A stretch of DNA of 64,000 bases from the NCBI GenBank assembly GCA_022402445.1, contig JAKRSF010000007.1, forward strand, positions 124,001-188,000, in the 5' to 3' direction. Shown piece after piece: positions 54,268 to 62,308 of the stretch. The notes beneath the pieces are model-generated. The model had not been told where the DNA came from. It was given only the letters and a program-made list of their open reading frames with translations, and did not search any database. Source of the DNA: Cyanobacteriota bacterium. GTDB taxonomy: Bacteria; Cyanobacteriota; Cyanobacteriia; CACIAM-69d. The position numbers and the translations under genes were made by a program. Numbering within the stretch: the stretch's first letter is position 1; each line of letters opens with the position of its first letter.

Positions 54268-54283
54268 AAAGCTTCCGTGAACC
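54268..54283 (+). promoter_or_regulatory. Conserved upstream motif, copy 2
   Basis: AAAGCTTCCGTGAACC, 118 bases from the ATG of the second surface-protein gene; differs from copy 1 at two positions within the 16-base window. Confidence 0.45.
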
Positions 54284-54448
54284 TTAGGGATGATCTTTAA
54301 AAGTTGACAGATTGTCGATTTTCTTTTGTAGGGCAAGGCTTACAGGAATTGGGATGGCACCCCAAAAACTCCATGAATAACAATGCCCCCTGGGGAGATA
54401 AAACTATCCGGATGTGATGTTTTTTGCTGGAATAGTTTAGGTTCCGGG

Positions 54449-54757
54449 CTAGGTTTTGGGGGTCGCGGCGCGGCTTTTCCAGAGTGCCCAGGCGGCGATG
54501 CAGAGGGTGGTGTTGCCCAGGACGGTGGTGGCGGCCTGGAGGGTGACGAGCCAATCGAGGGCGGGGGGGTTGTCGAACAGGTGCCAGGTGCAAGCACACA
54601 TGGCGCTGACGAGGGCGGGCAGCATGGCCCAGGCGAAACCGTACCAGGCGCGGTTGCCGGTGAGTTGGCCGTAGCGGCAGATTAGGAGGATGGCGGCGAT
54701 CCATTCAATGACGCTGGAGACGTGGACCATCCAGGTGGGGACGGAGAGGGCGTGCAT
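54449..54757 (-). CDS. DUF2499 membrane protein
   Basis: A 102-residue integral membrane protein of DUF2499, conserved in cyanobacteria and plants. The start MHALSVPTWMVHVSSVIEWI and LPALVSAMCACTWHLFDNPP are characteristic; about three hydrophobic helices are present. ATG 54757 is clear. It is divergent from the FAD oxidoreductase gene (82 bases between). Function is unknown, though family membership is confident. Confidence 0.88.
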   Translation of the reverse strand: MHALSVPTWMVHVSSVIEWIAAILLICRYGQLTGNRAWYGFAWAMLPALVSAMCACTWHLFDNPPALDWLVTLQAATTVLGNTTLCIAAWALWKSRAATPKT

Positions 54758-54839
54758 GGGGGGCTAGCTCCTGGGGCGGGGTCGGGTTTGGACCCCATGA
54801 TTGTGGACCTAACGGTACGGTGTTGGGGAGGGTTTGGGG

Positions 54840-56888
54840 ATGAAGAGGATGGGGGGCGATCGCGGTTTGAGGGGTGTTTTGGGTTCTGGGCTGGGGGCGA
54901 TCGCGGGGCTGTTGACCCTGCCGACTGGGGCGATCGCGGGGGATGGGGCGATCGCGGTGGCCCCCTGGGAAGCGCGGGAGGTGGGCTGCGACATTTTGAT
55001 TGTGGGGGGCGGCTTGGCGGGCACTGCGGCGGCCCAGGAGGGGTTGCGGGCGGGGCGGACCGTGTGCCTGACGGAGTTGACGGATTGGGTGGGGGGGCAG
55101 TTGTCGAGCCAGGGGACGGCGGCGCTGGATGAAACGTCGGTGCAGCGCCAAAATAATTCGTTTCCCCAGGGCTATCGGGCTTTTCGCGATCGCCTACGCC
55201 AGCGCTATGGGCGACTGAATCCGGGCAATTGTTGGGTAAGCGTGGCCTGTTTTTTGCCGGTTGATGGCCATCGGGAGTTGATTGCGCTGTTGGCGATCGC
55301 GGCGCGGCAGGGGGGCGGACAACTCCATTGGTTCCCCCATACGGTGCCGAAGGGGTTGACGCGATCGCCCGAGGGCCGCGAGGTGGTGGCGGTCCAGGGG
55401 ATTCGATCGCGCCCCGCCCCCGGCACGGGTCCGATCCACAGCGATCGCCTCTCGACGGTTTACGAGGATCTTTATAGTCCCCAGGATTCGCCCCGCCTCC
55501 AGAAGGCGATCGTCACCTTCCGGCCCAAGGGCGATCGCTGGATGGTCATTGAAGCGACGGAAACGGGGGAATTGCTGGCCCTGGCGGATTTGCCCTACCG
55601 GTTGGGGGTGGACCCGCGATCGCCCCTGGATCCGTCCGCTTCGAGTGTTACGGGCGATCGCGCCTGCCCCCAAGCCCTCACCTACACCTTCGCCATGGCG
55701 GCAACGGCCACACCCCAGGTCCACCCGGAACCGCCCTTCTACGCCGGTTTGGCCCCCCTCTACACCTACGACAAGCCCTATTTCGGCTACGGCAATGTCT
55801 TCACGTACCGGCGCATTTGGGCCACGCGCCCCGATGAACCCCTGCCGCCCATCCGCGATCAAAACCACCCGGTCCATCCGGGCGACATTTCCCTCCAGAA
55901 CTGGCACGGCGGCAATAATTACGCCCCCGGCACCCCCGCCACGGTGTGGATCGACGATCGCGATCGCCTCGAAGCCACCGGACAGCTTGAGGCAGGGGGC
56001 TGGCGCGGCGGCCTGCGGGTGAGCGCCCTGGCCCAGGCGGAAGAAGTGGCCCTGGGCTATTTCCATTGGATCGTGGCGGGGACCGGCGATCGCCTCCTGG
56101 GGGACGCCAGCAAAACCCCCAATCCCAACAACCGCCTCCTCACCGGCCCCGACTCCCCCATGGGCACCGGCCACGGCCTCTCGAAATTTCCCTACATTCG
56201 CGAGGGGCGGCGGCTGATCGGGCGGCCAAGCTGGGGCTATCCCCAGGGCTTCGCGATCGGTGAGGTGGATCTGTCGCGCCTGCAATTTAATGAAGAGGAC
56301 TATGGGCCACTCCTGGGCGATCGCGACTTTCGGCAACTGCGGCTGAATTTAGCGGGTACGGCCCTGCTGCCCGCCCTGATTGACGGCACCGCCCCCAGCG
56401 CCATCCCCAAACGCCGCCGCGCTTTTACCTATCCCGACACCGTGGGCATCGGCCACTATCCCATCGACTTTCACCCCTGCCGGGACGGGGATCCGGCGGT
56501 GGATCACCAGGCCCCCGAGCGGGCCGGAGAGCGCCGCGCCCACGGCCAGTCCTACCCGTTCCAGATTCCCCTGCGGGCGATGATTCCCCCCGATCTCGAC
56601 AATTTATTGGTGACCGGCAAGGCGATCGCCACGAGCCACATTGCCGCCGCCGCCTATCGGGTTCATCCCTTTGAATGGTCCGCCGGGGCCGCCGCCGGGG
56701 TTGTGGCCGATCGCGCGATTGCCCTGGGGGAAACGCCCGCCAGTTGGGTGGACGATCTGCCCCGCCCGGAACCGCGCCTCATCGCCCTCCAGCGCCATTT
56801 GGAAACCCTCGGCAATCCGATCCGTTTTCCGAATACCTCGATTTTTAACGAGCAAGGGGGCGATCGCGTCAATCCCACCCCGCCCTAG
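54840..56888 (+). CDS. Exported FAD-dependent oxidoreductase
   Basis: A FAD-binding oxidoreductase of about 682 residues, of the type with a GxGxxG fold in CDILIVGGGLAGTAAAQEGL at about residues 50-69 and the nearby TELTDWVGGQLSSQGTAALD. A hydrophobic N-terminus with several Ala/Gly residues suggests export or membrane association. The C-terminal part has HAHGQSYPF-like and LLVTGKAIATSHIAAAAYRV HP segments typical of the family's second FAD contact. ATG 54840 is used; a TTG two codons upstream is less likely. The substrate is unknown. A small membrane protein gene follows 69 bases later. Confidence 0.82.
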   Translation: MKRMGGDRGLRGVLGSGLGAIAGLLTLPTGAIAGDGAIAVAPWEAREVGCDILIVGGGLAGTAAAQEGLRAGRTVCLTELTDWVGGQLSSQGTAALDETSVQRQNNSFPQGYRAFRDRLRQRYGRLNPGNCWVSVACFLPVDGHRELIALLAIAARQGGGQLHWFPHTVPKGLTRSPEGREVVAVQGIRSRPAPGTGPIHSDRLSTVYEDLYSPQDSPRLQKAIVTFRPKGDRWMVIEATETGELLALADLPYRLGVDPRSPLDPSASSVTGDRACPQALTYTFAMAATATPQVHPEPPFYAGLAPLYTYDKPYFGYGNVFTYRRIWATRPDEPLPPIRDQNHPVHPGDISLQNWHGGNNYAPGTPATVWIDDRDRLEATGQLEAGGWRGGLRVSALAQAEEVALGYFHWIVAGTGDRLLGDASKTPNPNNRLLTGPDSPMGTGHGLSKFPYIREGRRLIGRPSWGYPQGFAIGEVDLSRLQFNEEDYGPLLGDRDFRQLRLNLAGTALLPALIDGTAPSAIPKRRRAFTYPDTVGIGHYPIDFHPCRDGDPAVDHQAPERAGERRAHGQSYPFQIPLRAMIPPDLDNLLVTGKAIATSHIAAAAYRVHPFEWSAGAAAGVVADRAIALGETPASWVDDLPRPEPRLIALQRHLETLGNPIRFPNTSIFNEQGGDRVNPTPP

Positions 56889-56957
56889 GCCAGAACCCGT
56901 CCGCCCATGGACAATGGAGGGGAAGTTATCTAGCTGACGTTCCCACGCCCCATCGCC

Positions 56958-57206
56958 ATGGCCCAAACGCCCCTGACCCGTTCTAAGCTCGTCGCGATCG
57001 CCACGGGAGCCATCTCGCTCCTGCTGGGGGTTGCCTATCTGCTGTTGGTGCAATTCCTCGACTTTCGCGGCGAAATGATCCCCGCCCCCATTGATCTAGA
57101 GGACAGTTCATCGATTCAATCTGACGCTACAAATTCACAGCAGCCGCCCGCGATCGCGGCCCCGGATCTGCCCTCTAATCCTTCCGAAACCTCGCCCTTA
57201 AACTAA
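56958..57206 (+). CDS. Small single-pass membrane protein
   Basis: An 82-residue protein with one transmembrane helix at about residues 13-31 (IATGAISLLLGVAYLLLVQF) and a Ser/Pro/Asp-rich, presumably disordered C-terminus. A short basic N-terminus (TRSKL) predicts the C-terminus outside or in the periplasm. The start is ATG 56958. It lies between the FAD oxidoreductase and a Uma2 gene on the same strand, 34 bases from the latter. I do not recognise the family. Confidence 0.6.
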   Translation: MAQTPLTRSKLVAIATGAISLLLGVAYLLLVQFLDFRGEMIPAPIDLEDSSSIQSDATNSQQPPAIAAPDLPSNPSETSPLN

Positions 57207-57240
57207 ACGAAAACCATCGTTTCCTCGGGACTTTTTCGCC

Positions 57241-58017
57241 ATGGTTGCCCAAATTCAATCCCTCGCGCCGCCACCGCCCATTTCACCACCGCCCCCGCGC
57301 GATCGCAGCTCCATTGAATATCCCAGCACCGACGGAGAACCCTTGGCCGAAAGTTTTCTGCATCTCTACGCCATCTTCTGCATTCTCGAAGTGTTGTTGC
57401 AATACCTCAACGGGCAACGGGCGGCGGTTCTCGCGAATCAGTTTTTGTACTACAGCGAAGGGTTTCCCAATCTCCGCGCAGCACCCGATGTGATGGTGAT
57501 TTTCAATGTAGAACCCGGCCCACGGGATCACTACAAAATCTGGGAAGAGGGAGAACCACCGGCAGTTGTTTTTGAGGTCACTTCCCCTTCCACAAAAAGC
57601 AATGACCTACAGGGAAAAAAAGTTCTTTACCATCAGCTTGGGGTACAGGAATATTGGCTTTTTGACCCCAAGGGTGAATGGATCAAGGGGCAGTTGAGGG
57701 GCTATCGCTTCGCAGAAGAGGGCTATGTTGATATCCCCGCCGACGAAGCCATTAGTCAAGTTTTGGGCTTGCGGCTCGTGGTGGAAGGGGCATTGCTGCT
57801 GTTTGAACGGTTGGATACGGGCGATCGCCTCCTGACCCCCCAGGAACTTCGGGCCAAGCTCGCCGATGTCCAAGAACAGATTGAAGCGGCGGCCCAGCGC
57901 GCCGAAGCCGAAGCTCAACGGGCAGCCGAAGCGGAGGCTAAAGCAGCAGCAGCAGAAGCCAAGGCTGAAGCCCTCGCGGCAAAACTGCGGGCTTTAGGCA
58001 TTGATCCGACGGTTTAA
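57241..58017 (+). CDS. Uma2 family protein with coiled-coil tail
   Basis: Second Uma2/DUF820 putative endonuclease in the window, about 258 residues. The core contains AAPDVMVIFNVEPGPRDHYK (Asp region), VVFEVTSPSTKSNDLQGKK (Glu and Lys region) and YHQLGVQEYWLFDPKGEW. The C-terminal 60 residues are an Ala/Glu/Gln/Lys heptad-like coiled coil (AQRAEAEAQRAAEAEAKAAA), common in long Uma2 proteins. An N-terminal Pro-rich stretch precedes the domain. ATG 57241 is the start. The next gene begins 13 bases later on the same strand. Biological role unknown. Confidence 0.85.
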   Translation: MVAQIQSLAPPPPISPPPPRDRSSIEYPSTDGEPLAESFLHLYAIFCILEVLLQYLNGQRAAVLANQFLYYSEGFPNLRAAPDVMVIFNVEPGPRDHYKIWEEGEPPAVVFEVTSPSTKSNDLQGKKVLYHQLGVQEYWLFDPKGEWIKGQLRGYRFAEEGYVDIPADEAISQVLGLRLVVEGALLLFERLDTGDRLLTPQELRAKLADVQEQIEAAAQRAEAEAQRAAEAEAKAAAAEAKAEALAAKLRALGIDPTV

Positions 58018-58030
58018 GCCAAATAACGCG

Positions 58031-59386
58031 ATGGTTATATATGAAACGCCCAAAAGCTTGAGTTTGGGCATTGATTTCGGCACGTCCGGCGTCCGGGCGA
58101 TCGCGGTGGAGCCGACCACGGGGGCGATCGCGGGCATAGCGCGGCTGTCCTTCGATGGCGATCGCGGGCCATCCCTGGCGACGGCGTGGCGATCGCTGCT
58201 CTTCGAGGCGATCACGGCCCTCGATCTGGACGTGCGGCGGGCGGTGGGGGCGATCGCGATCGATGGCACCTCGGGCACGTTGCTGTTGTGCGATCGCGGC
58301 GGCACGCCCCTCGATGAACCGATTCTGTATAACGACGATCGCGGCGGCGAATTTTTAGGCCAGATCCGGGCGATCGCCCCGGCCAGTTCCCCCGCCGCCA
58401 GCGCCAGCAGCGCCTTTGCCAGGGCCTGGTGGTGGCGTCAGACCCGCCTCGGGGGCGCATGGCCCAACCCTGCCGAAGGGCTCCAACTCCTGCACCAGGC
58501 GGACTGGCTAGCCGGAATCCTCCACGGGCAGCCCCGCCGCAGCGATTATCACAACGCCCTCAAGCTGGGCTACGACCCGGTGGCCCTGGCCTATCCCGAT
58601 TGGCTCGCGGGCCTCGATCTCGCCCCGGCCCTGCCCCAGGTGATGGCCCCCGGCGACGACATGGGGCCAATTTTGCCGGAATTGGCGCGATCGCTCGACC
58701 TATCCCCCACCTGCCGCATCAAAGCGGGCACCACCGACAGCATCGCCGCATTTTTAGCCGCAGGGTGCGATCGCCCCGGTCAAGCGGTCACCTCCCTCGG
58801 ATCGAGCCTCGCCCTGAAACTACTGAGCCGCCGCCCCCTCCAGGATCAGGCCACGGGGGTCTATAGCCATCGCTTCGGCCCGGATCTGTGGCTTGCCGGG
58901 GGCGCATCCAACACCGGTGGGGCCGTGCTGCGGCACCTCTTTCCGGGGGATGAATTGGACCAGCTAACCGCCCAACTCACGGCGCAATTTTTGCAACTAT
59001 CCCCAAAAACTCTCCCAGGGCCGCTCCCAGAGCCGATCGCGCCCTACTATCCCCTCCTGAAACCAGGAGAGCGCTTCCCCGTCAATGATCCCCACCTGCC
59101 CCCGAACCTAGAACCCCGCCCCCGCGATCGCGCCACCTTCCTCTACGGGGTTTTGGCCGCGATCGCGCGCATCGAAGGGGAAGGCTACGGCAAACTCATG
59201 GCCCTCGGGGGCGACCCACTCACGGAAGTCAGGAGCGCCGGGGGCGGGGCCGACAACCCCATTCAAACGGCCCTGCGCGCCCAAAGGTTAGGGGTACCGG
59301 TAACGCGATCGCCCCAAACCGAAGCCGCCTACGGCACCGCCCGCCTCGCCGCCCACGGCCTTTGCCCCATCACGCGCCAACCGTGA
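58031..59386 (+). CDS. FGGY-family sugar kinase, probable D-ribulokinase
   Basis: A 451-residue kinase of the FGGY family. The first phosphate motif is LGIDFGTSGVRAIAVEPTTG; the central AIAIDGTSGTLLLCDRGG and IKAGTTDSIAAFLAAG fit the xylulokinase/ribulokinase-like group, and the adenosine segment GGASNTGGAVLRHLF is present. It belongs near the short cyanobacterial/plant subgroup (SePSK, AtXK-1) reported to act on D-ribulose. Start ATG 58031 immediately follows the Uma2 gene; an upstream in-frame ATG at 58001 overlaps it. Specificity is inferred from subgroup resemblance. Confidence 0.85.
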   Translation: MVIYETPKSLSLGIDFGTSGVRAIAVEPTTGAIAGIARLSFDGDRGPSLATAWRSLLFEAITALDLDVRRAVGAIAIDGTSGTLLLCDRGGTPLDEPILYNDDRGGEFLGQIRAIAPASSPAASASSAFARAWWWRQTRLGGAWPNPAEGLQLLHQADWLAGILHGQPRRSDYHNALKLGYDPVALAYPDWLAGLDLAPALPQVMAPGDDMGPILPELARSLDLSPTCRIKAGTTDSIAAFLAAGCDRPGQAVTSLGSSLALKLLSRRPLQDQATGVYSHRFGPDLWLAGGASNTGGAVLRHLFPGDELDQLTAQLTAQFLQLSPKTLPGPLPEPIAPYYPLLKPGERFPVNDPHLPPNLEPRPRDRATFLYGVLAAIARIEGEGYGKLMALGGDPLTEVRSAGGGADNPIQTALRAQRLGVPVTRSPQTEAAYGTARLAAHGLCPITRQP

Positions 59387-59389
59387 TAC

Positions 59390-59785
59390 CTAGTGGTGCG
59401 TCCCCTCCACCAACCCATCGATCGCGGCGAAATACCCCTGGGCCTCCGTCAGCGCATCCCGAAACGACTGGGCGGGGCGATCGCTGGGCTCCACCTCACC
59501 TTCCCACAGGGCAAAGTAGTCCGCCACCACCTCCAGTGCCTCAATGGAAATGGCCGCCTCATCCATCCCCGCGCTCAAAAATTCATAGGTTTTCGACGAC
59601 ACGGCGCTCGCCACGCGGAAATCCTCCTCCCGCATTTGCAGCACATAGCGCTCATTCACCACGCGATCGCCCTCCAGCGGCGTCGCCTCCGGTTGATCCA
59701 TCAAAATCAAATCCGTTGGATCTAGGGCAATCGGATCCAAGGTGACATTCTCATTGACCGGGGGTTCATTGGCAGCATTAGCCAT
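59390..59785 (-). CDS. Acidic conserved protein of unknown function
   Basis: A 131-residue soluble acidic protein. It has an unstructured N-terminus (NEPPVNENVTLDPIALDPTD) and a helical core with YVLQMREEDFRVASAVSSKT and ALEVVADYFALWEGEVEPSD. ATG 59785 is preferred over 59860, because the extra upstream residues look unlike protein. It is convergent with the FGGY kinase gene, three bases apart, and the response-regulator gene ends about 90 bases upstream on the same strand. Family not recognised. Confidence 0.6.
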   Translation of the reverse strand: MANAANEPPVNENVTLDPIALDPTDLILMDQPEATPLEGDRVVNERYVLQMREEDFRVASAVSSKTYEFLSAGMDEAAISIEALEVVADYFALWEGEVEPSDRPAQSFRDALTEAQGYFAAIDGLVEGTHH

Positions 59786-59877
59786 GGTCCATCCTCTCGC
59801 GTCTTGCGTCTTATCAATGGGTGATCTGGCCGCAACGGCGGACCGAATCCCGTAGAACACCCTAGGACAAAAAACCC

Positions 59878-60618
59878 CTAGGACGGCCCGCCCCCCAAAC
59901 GATAGCCCTTTCCGTAGACCGTATGGATCAGTTGCTGCTCGCCCGGAGCTTCGATTTTGCGCCGCAGCAGCCGGATCTGGGCCGCGAGGGCGTTGCTGCT
60001 GGGCTTATCGTCCCCCGGCCACAGGTGCCGCGACAGATCCCCATGGGTCAGCAGCCGCTCCGGATGGCGCAGGAAATAGTCCAGCAGTTGCGTTTCCTTC
60101 TCCGATAGGTCGATCGCGCGATCGCCCCGGCGGGCCAGTTGATTCTCGCTCTCCAGGCTCAGATCCTCCCACCGCAGGGGTTCCCGCTTCGGTTGGGATG
60201 GGGCTTGATCGCGGTCCTCCGGGCGATCGCCCGCCGCCGCCGCCGCCGTTAACGTGAGCGATCGCCGCAAAAGTGCCCGCACCCGCGCCAGCAACTCCCG
60301 CAGTTCAAACGGCTTCACCAAATAATCATCCGCCCCCGCATCGAGCCCCCCCACCCGGTCATCGAGGGTATCCTTCGCCGTCAAAAACAGCACCGGCGTC
60401 TCATCCCCCCGCGATCGCAGCCAGCGGCACAGCTCCAGCCCACTCAACTCCGGCAGCATCCAATCCAAGATCAGCAAATCATAGGCATTCGCCTCCACCA
60501 ACCGCTGCCCCGCACGCCCATCCCCCACCACATCCAACCCATAGCCCTCCCGCCGCAGCAGATCCCCCAACGGCTGCGTCAGCGCCACCTCATCATCCAC
60601 CAACAAAATCCTTTGCAT
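59878..60618 (-). CDS. OmpR/PhoB-family response regulator
   Basis: A 246-residue two-component regulator. The receiver has acidic pocket VDDE, the phosphoacceptor Asp52 (LLILDWMLPELSG), Thr in LFLTAKD and Lys in DDYLVKPFEL. A long linker rich in Ala, Asp and Arg precedes the winged-helix DNA-binding domain (IDLSEKETQLLDYFLRHPER, LSRHLWPGDDKPSSNALAAQ, IRLLRRKIEAPGEQQLIHTV YGKGYRL). It resembles the RppA/ManR group of cyanobacterial regulators. No histidine kinase gene is adjacent, so it is an orphan here. It lies between an acidic unknown protein gene and a pentapeptide protein gene, all on one strand. Confidence 0.92.
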   Translation of the reverse strand: MQRILLVDDEVALTQPLGDLLRREGYGLDVVGDGRAGQRLVEANAYDLLILDWMLPELSGLELCRWLRSRGDETPVLFLTAKDTLDDRVGGLDAGADDYLVKPFELRELLARVRALLRRSLTLTAAAAAGDRPEDRDQAPSQPKREPLRWEDLSLESENQLARRGDRAIDLSEKETQLLDYFLRHPERLLTHGDLSRHLWPGDDKPSSNALAAQIRLLRRKIEAPGEQQLIHTVYGKGYRLGGGPS

Positions 60619-60652
60619 CCGCCCTCCACCAAGCCTTCACCCAGGCAGCCCC

Positions 60653-61993
60653 TCAGGAGCGCCGTTGCGCCATCGATCGCTGATCATCCGCCCCCAGCGC
60701 ATCCCCAGCCCCAGACTCCGGCAGCAGAGCGCCCCCCTCCCCCCCCGCGATCGCCGGAGCAAACGATCGCTCCGCCATCCAATCCACCATCGCCATCAGA
60801 TCCATCCCCATCAAGCGATACTCATCAATCTGCTCATCCGACAACCCCCGCTCCTGGCGGTACCACTGGGTCATCTCCTCAACCGCCCGATAATATTCCC
60901 GATGCAGCAGCGACGCCAGCACCTGCCGCTCGATCGCACTGCGCATCTCCACCCGCAGCACCAGCTTCCCCAACTGGCTACGCTCAAACGATCGCACCGC
61001 CAGCCGCAATTCCGGCCGCTGCCCCATAATCCTCTGCAACGCCAACCGCAGCGCCGCCCAATCCACCCCATCCAGCAGCAGTTCCACCGTCTGCACACTC
61101 TCGCGCACCAACTGCTCCAGCTCCCCCTCCCCAAACTCGCGCCCCACCTCCGGGTAGCGATCGAGATCCCCCGACCCCAAATACACAAACCCACAGCGCA
61201 CATCATTCAAGCGCGTATTGTCATCAATCTCCCAGCTACTCAGGCAAGCCCCCGTCAGCTTTGCCCCCGAAAACTTCGTCCCCCGCGCCTGCACCTGGGT
61301 CAAATTCGCCCGCTGCAAATTCGCCCGCACCAGATGGGCATTATTCAAACTCGCCCGACTCAGATCCGCCCCCACCAGGGAACTCTCGCTCAAATCCGCC
61401 CCCAAAAAATCTGCCCCCACCGCACTCGCCCCCGTCAGGCGGGCACGGCGCAAATCCGCCTCACTAAAATTAGCGCCCACCATCTTGGCCCGACTCAGAT
61501 CCGCCTCCCGCAGGATCGAATCCATGAAGCTGGCCCGACTGAGCTTGGCATCCACCAGCGTCGCCCGCAGCAGCACTGCCCCAATCAAGTCACATTCAAT
61601 CAACTTGGTCCGGGTCAAATCCGCCTGGGTAAAATTCGTCTCCACCAGCTTGGCCCAGATCAGATCCGCATCGGTCAGATCCGCCTGGGTCAAATTTGCG
61701 CCGCTGAGGTTGGCCTGCCCCAGATCCGCCCCGGCCAGGTTTGCGCCGCTGAGATCCGTGCCGCTCAGGTTCGTGCGGATGAGCTTGGTGCGGCTGAAGT
61801 CCACGCCGGACAGCGCTGCGCCGCTCAGATCTAGGCCGCTCAGATCCGGCGTGACGGTGCTGTTGGAGGCGCGCCAGTGGTTCCATTCCGTGACCCCCGC
61901 CTCCAGGTGGGTGCGATCGGTGTGGGAGGTGCGCCACTCCTGGCAGGCCGCAACAATTTTTCCGATCAGTGCGTTGCGCGAATCCCCGGTCAC
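60653..61993 (-). CDS. Pentapeptide-repeat protein
   Basis: About 446 residues. A short helical N-terminus (IGKIVAACQEWRTSHTDR) is followed by roughly 30 or more tandem pentapeptides of the A(D/N)LxX form from about residue 50 to 230 (GTDLSGANLAGADLGQANLS), predicted to form a right-handed quadrilateral beta-helix. The C-terminal 200 residues are helical (LRLALQRIMGQRPELRLAVR, MTQWYRQERGLSDEQIDEYR). Start is GTG 61993 supported by an AGGAG site nine bases upstream; the longer frame to 62254 is Pro/Arg-rich and unlike protein. Next to the orphan response regulator on the same strand. Confidence 0.85.
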   Translation of the reverse strand: MTGDSRNALIGKIVAACQEWRTSHTDRTHLEAGVTEWNHWRASNSTVTPDLSGLDLSGAALSGVDFSRTKLIRTNLSGTDLSGANLAGADLGQANLSGANLTQADLTDADLIWAKLVETNFTQADLTRTKLIECDLIGAVLLRATLVDAKLSRASFMDSILREADLSRAKMVGANFSEADLRRARLTGASAVGADFLGADLSESSLVGADLSRASLNNAHLVRANLQRANLTQVQARGTKFSGAKLTGACLSSWEIDDNTRLNDVRCGFVYLGSGDLDRYPEVGREFGEGELEQLVRESVQTVELLLDGVDWAALRLALQRIMGQRPELRLAVRSFERSQLGKLVLRVEMRSAIERQVLASLLHREYYRAVEEMTQWYRQERGLSDEQIDEYRLMGMDLMAMVDWMAERSFAPAIAGGEGGALLPESGAGDALGADDQRSMAQRRS

Positions 61994-62308
61994 AGGCTTG
62001 CTCTCCTGGCGTGGTAAGGCGGATGGGTTGGGTCCATTGGGGGGGGCGGGTGGCGACGGTGCGGGAGTGAGGATAGGGCGGGATCTGGGTCGGGTGCGGT
62101 GTGGGTCCAATCCGGGCCGTTGCCCTTGAAAATACCTAGAAGGTAACTTCCCCCGTGGGCGGTGATGATCGGCAAACTTCCCCCATGCCTTACGAAAATT
62201 ATAGGTTCGATGGTTGGGGATTCCTAAGGGGGAAGGGGGGCTAGGGGGCGGCATCCATCCAGGGGTTCAACGAAGGGACCAAGGGCTTCAAGCCTTGGGG
62301 AATTGGCC
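61994..62308. other. 315-base intergenic region
   Basis: Between the pentapeptide-protein start and the DUF1537 kinase stop, both on the minus strand. It contains GGAAGGGGGGCTAGGGGGCG, repeated AACTTCCCCC (62142-62151 region and 62175 region) and, at its right end, a partly palindromic element. No gene or RNA seen. Confidence 0.35.
62279..62298. repeat. Degenerate palindrome after DUF1537 kinase gene
   Basis: CCAAGGGCTTCAAGCCTTGG at 62279-62298 lies 11 bases past the stop of the leftward kinase gene. It resembles the CAAGGGGCTTAAGCCCCTTG family with several changes. Confidence 0.4.

Noticed and set aside
60665-61834. 389-residue plus-strand open frame with repeated QIRP units
   Set aside because: The repeats are the antisense image of the pentapeptide codons; the minus-strand gene explains the region.
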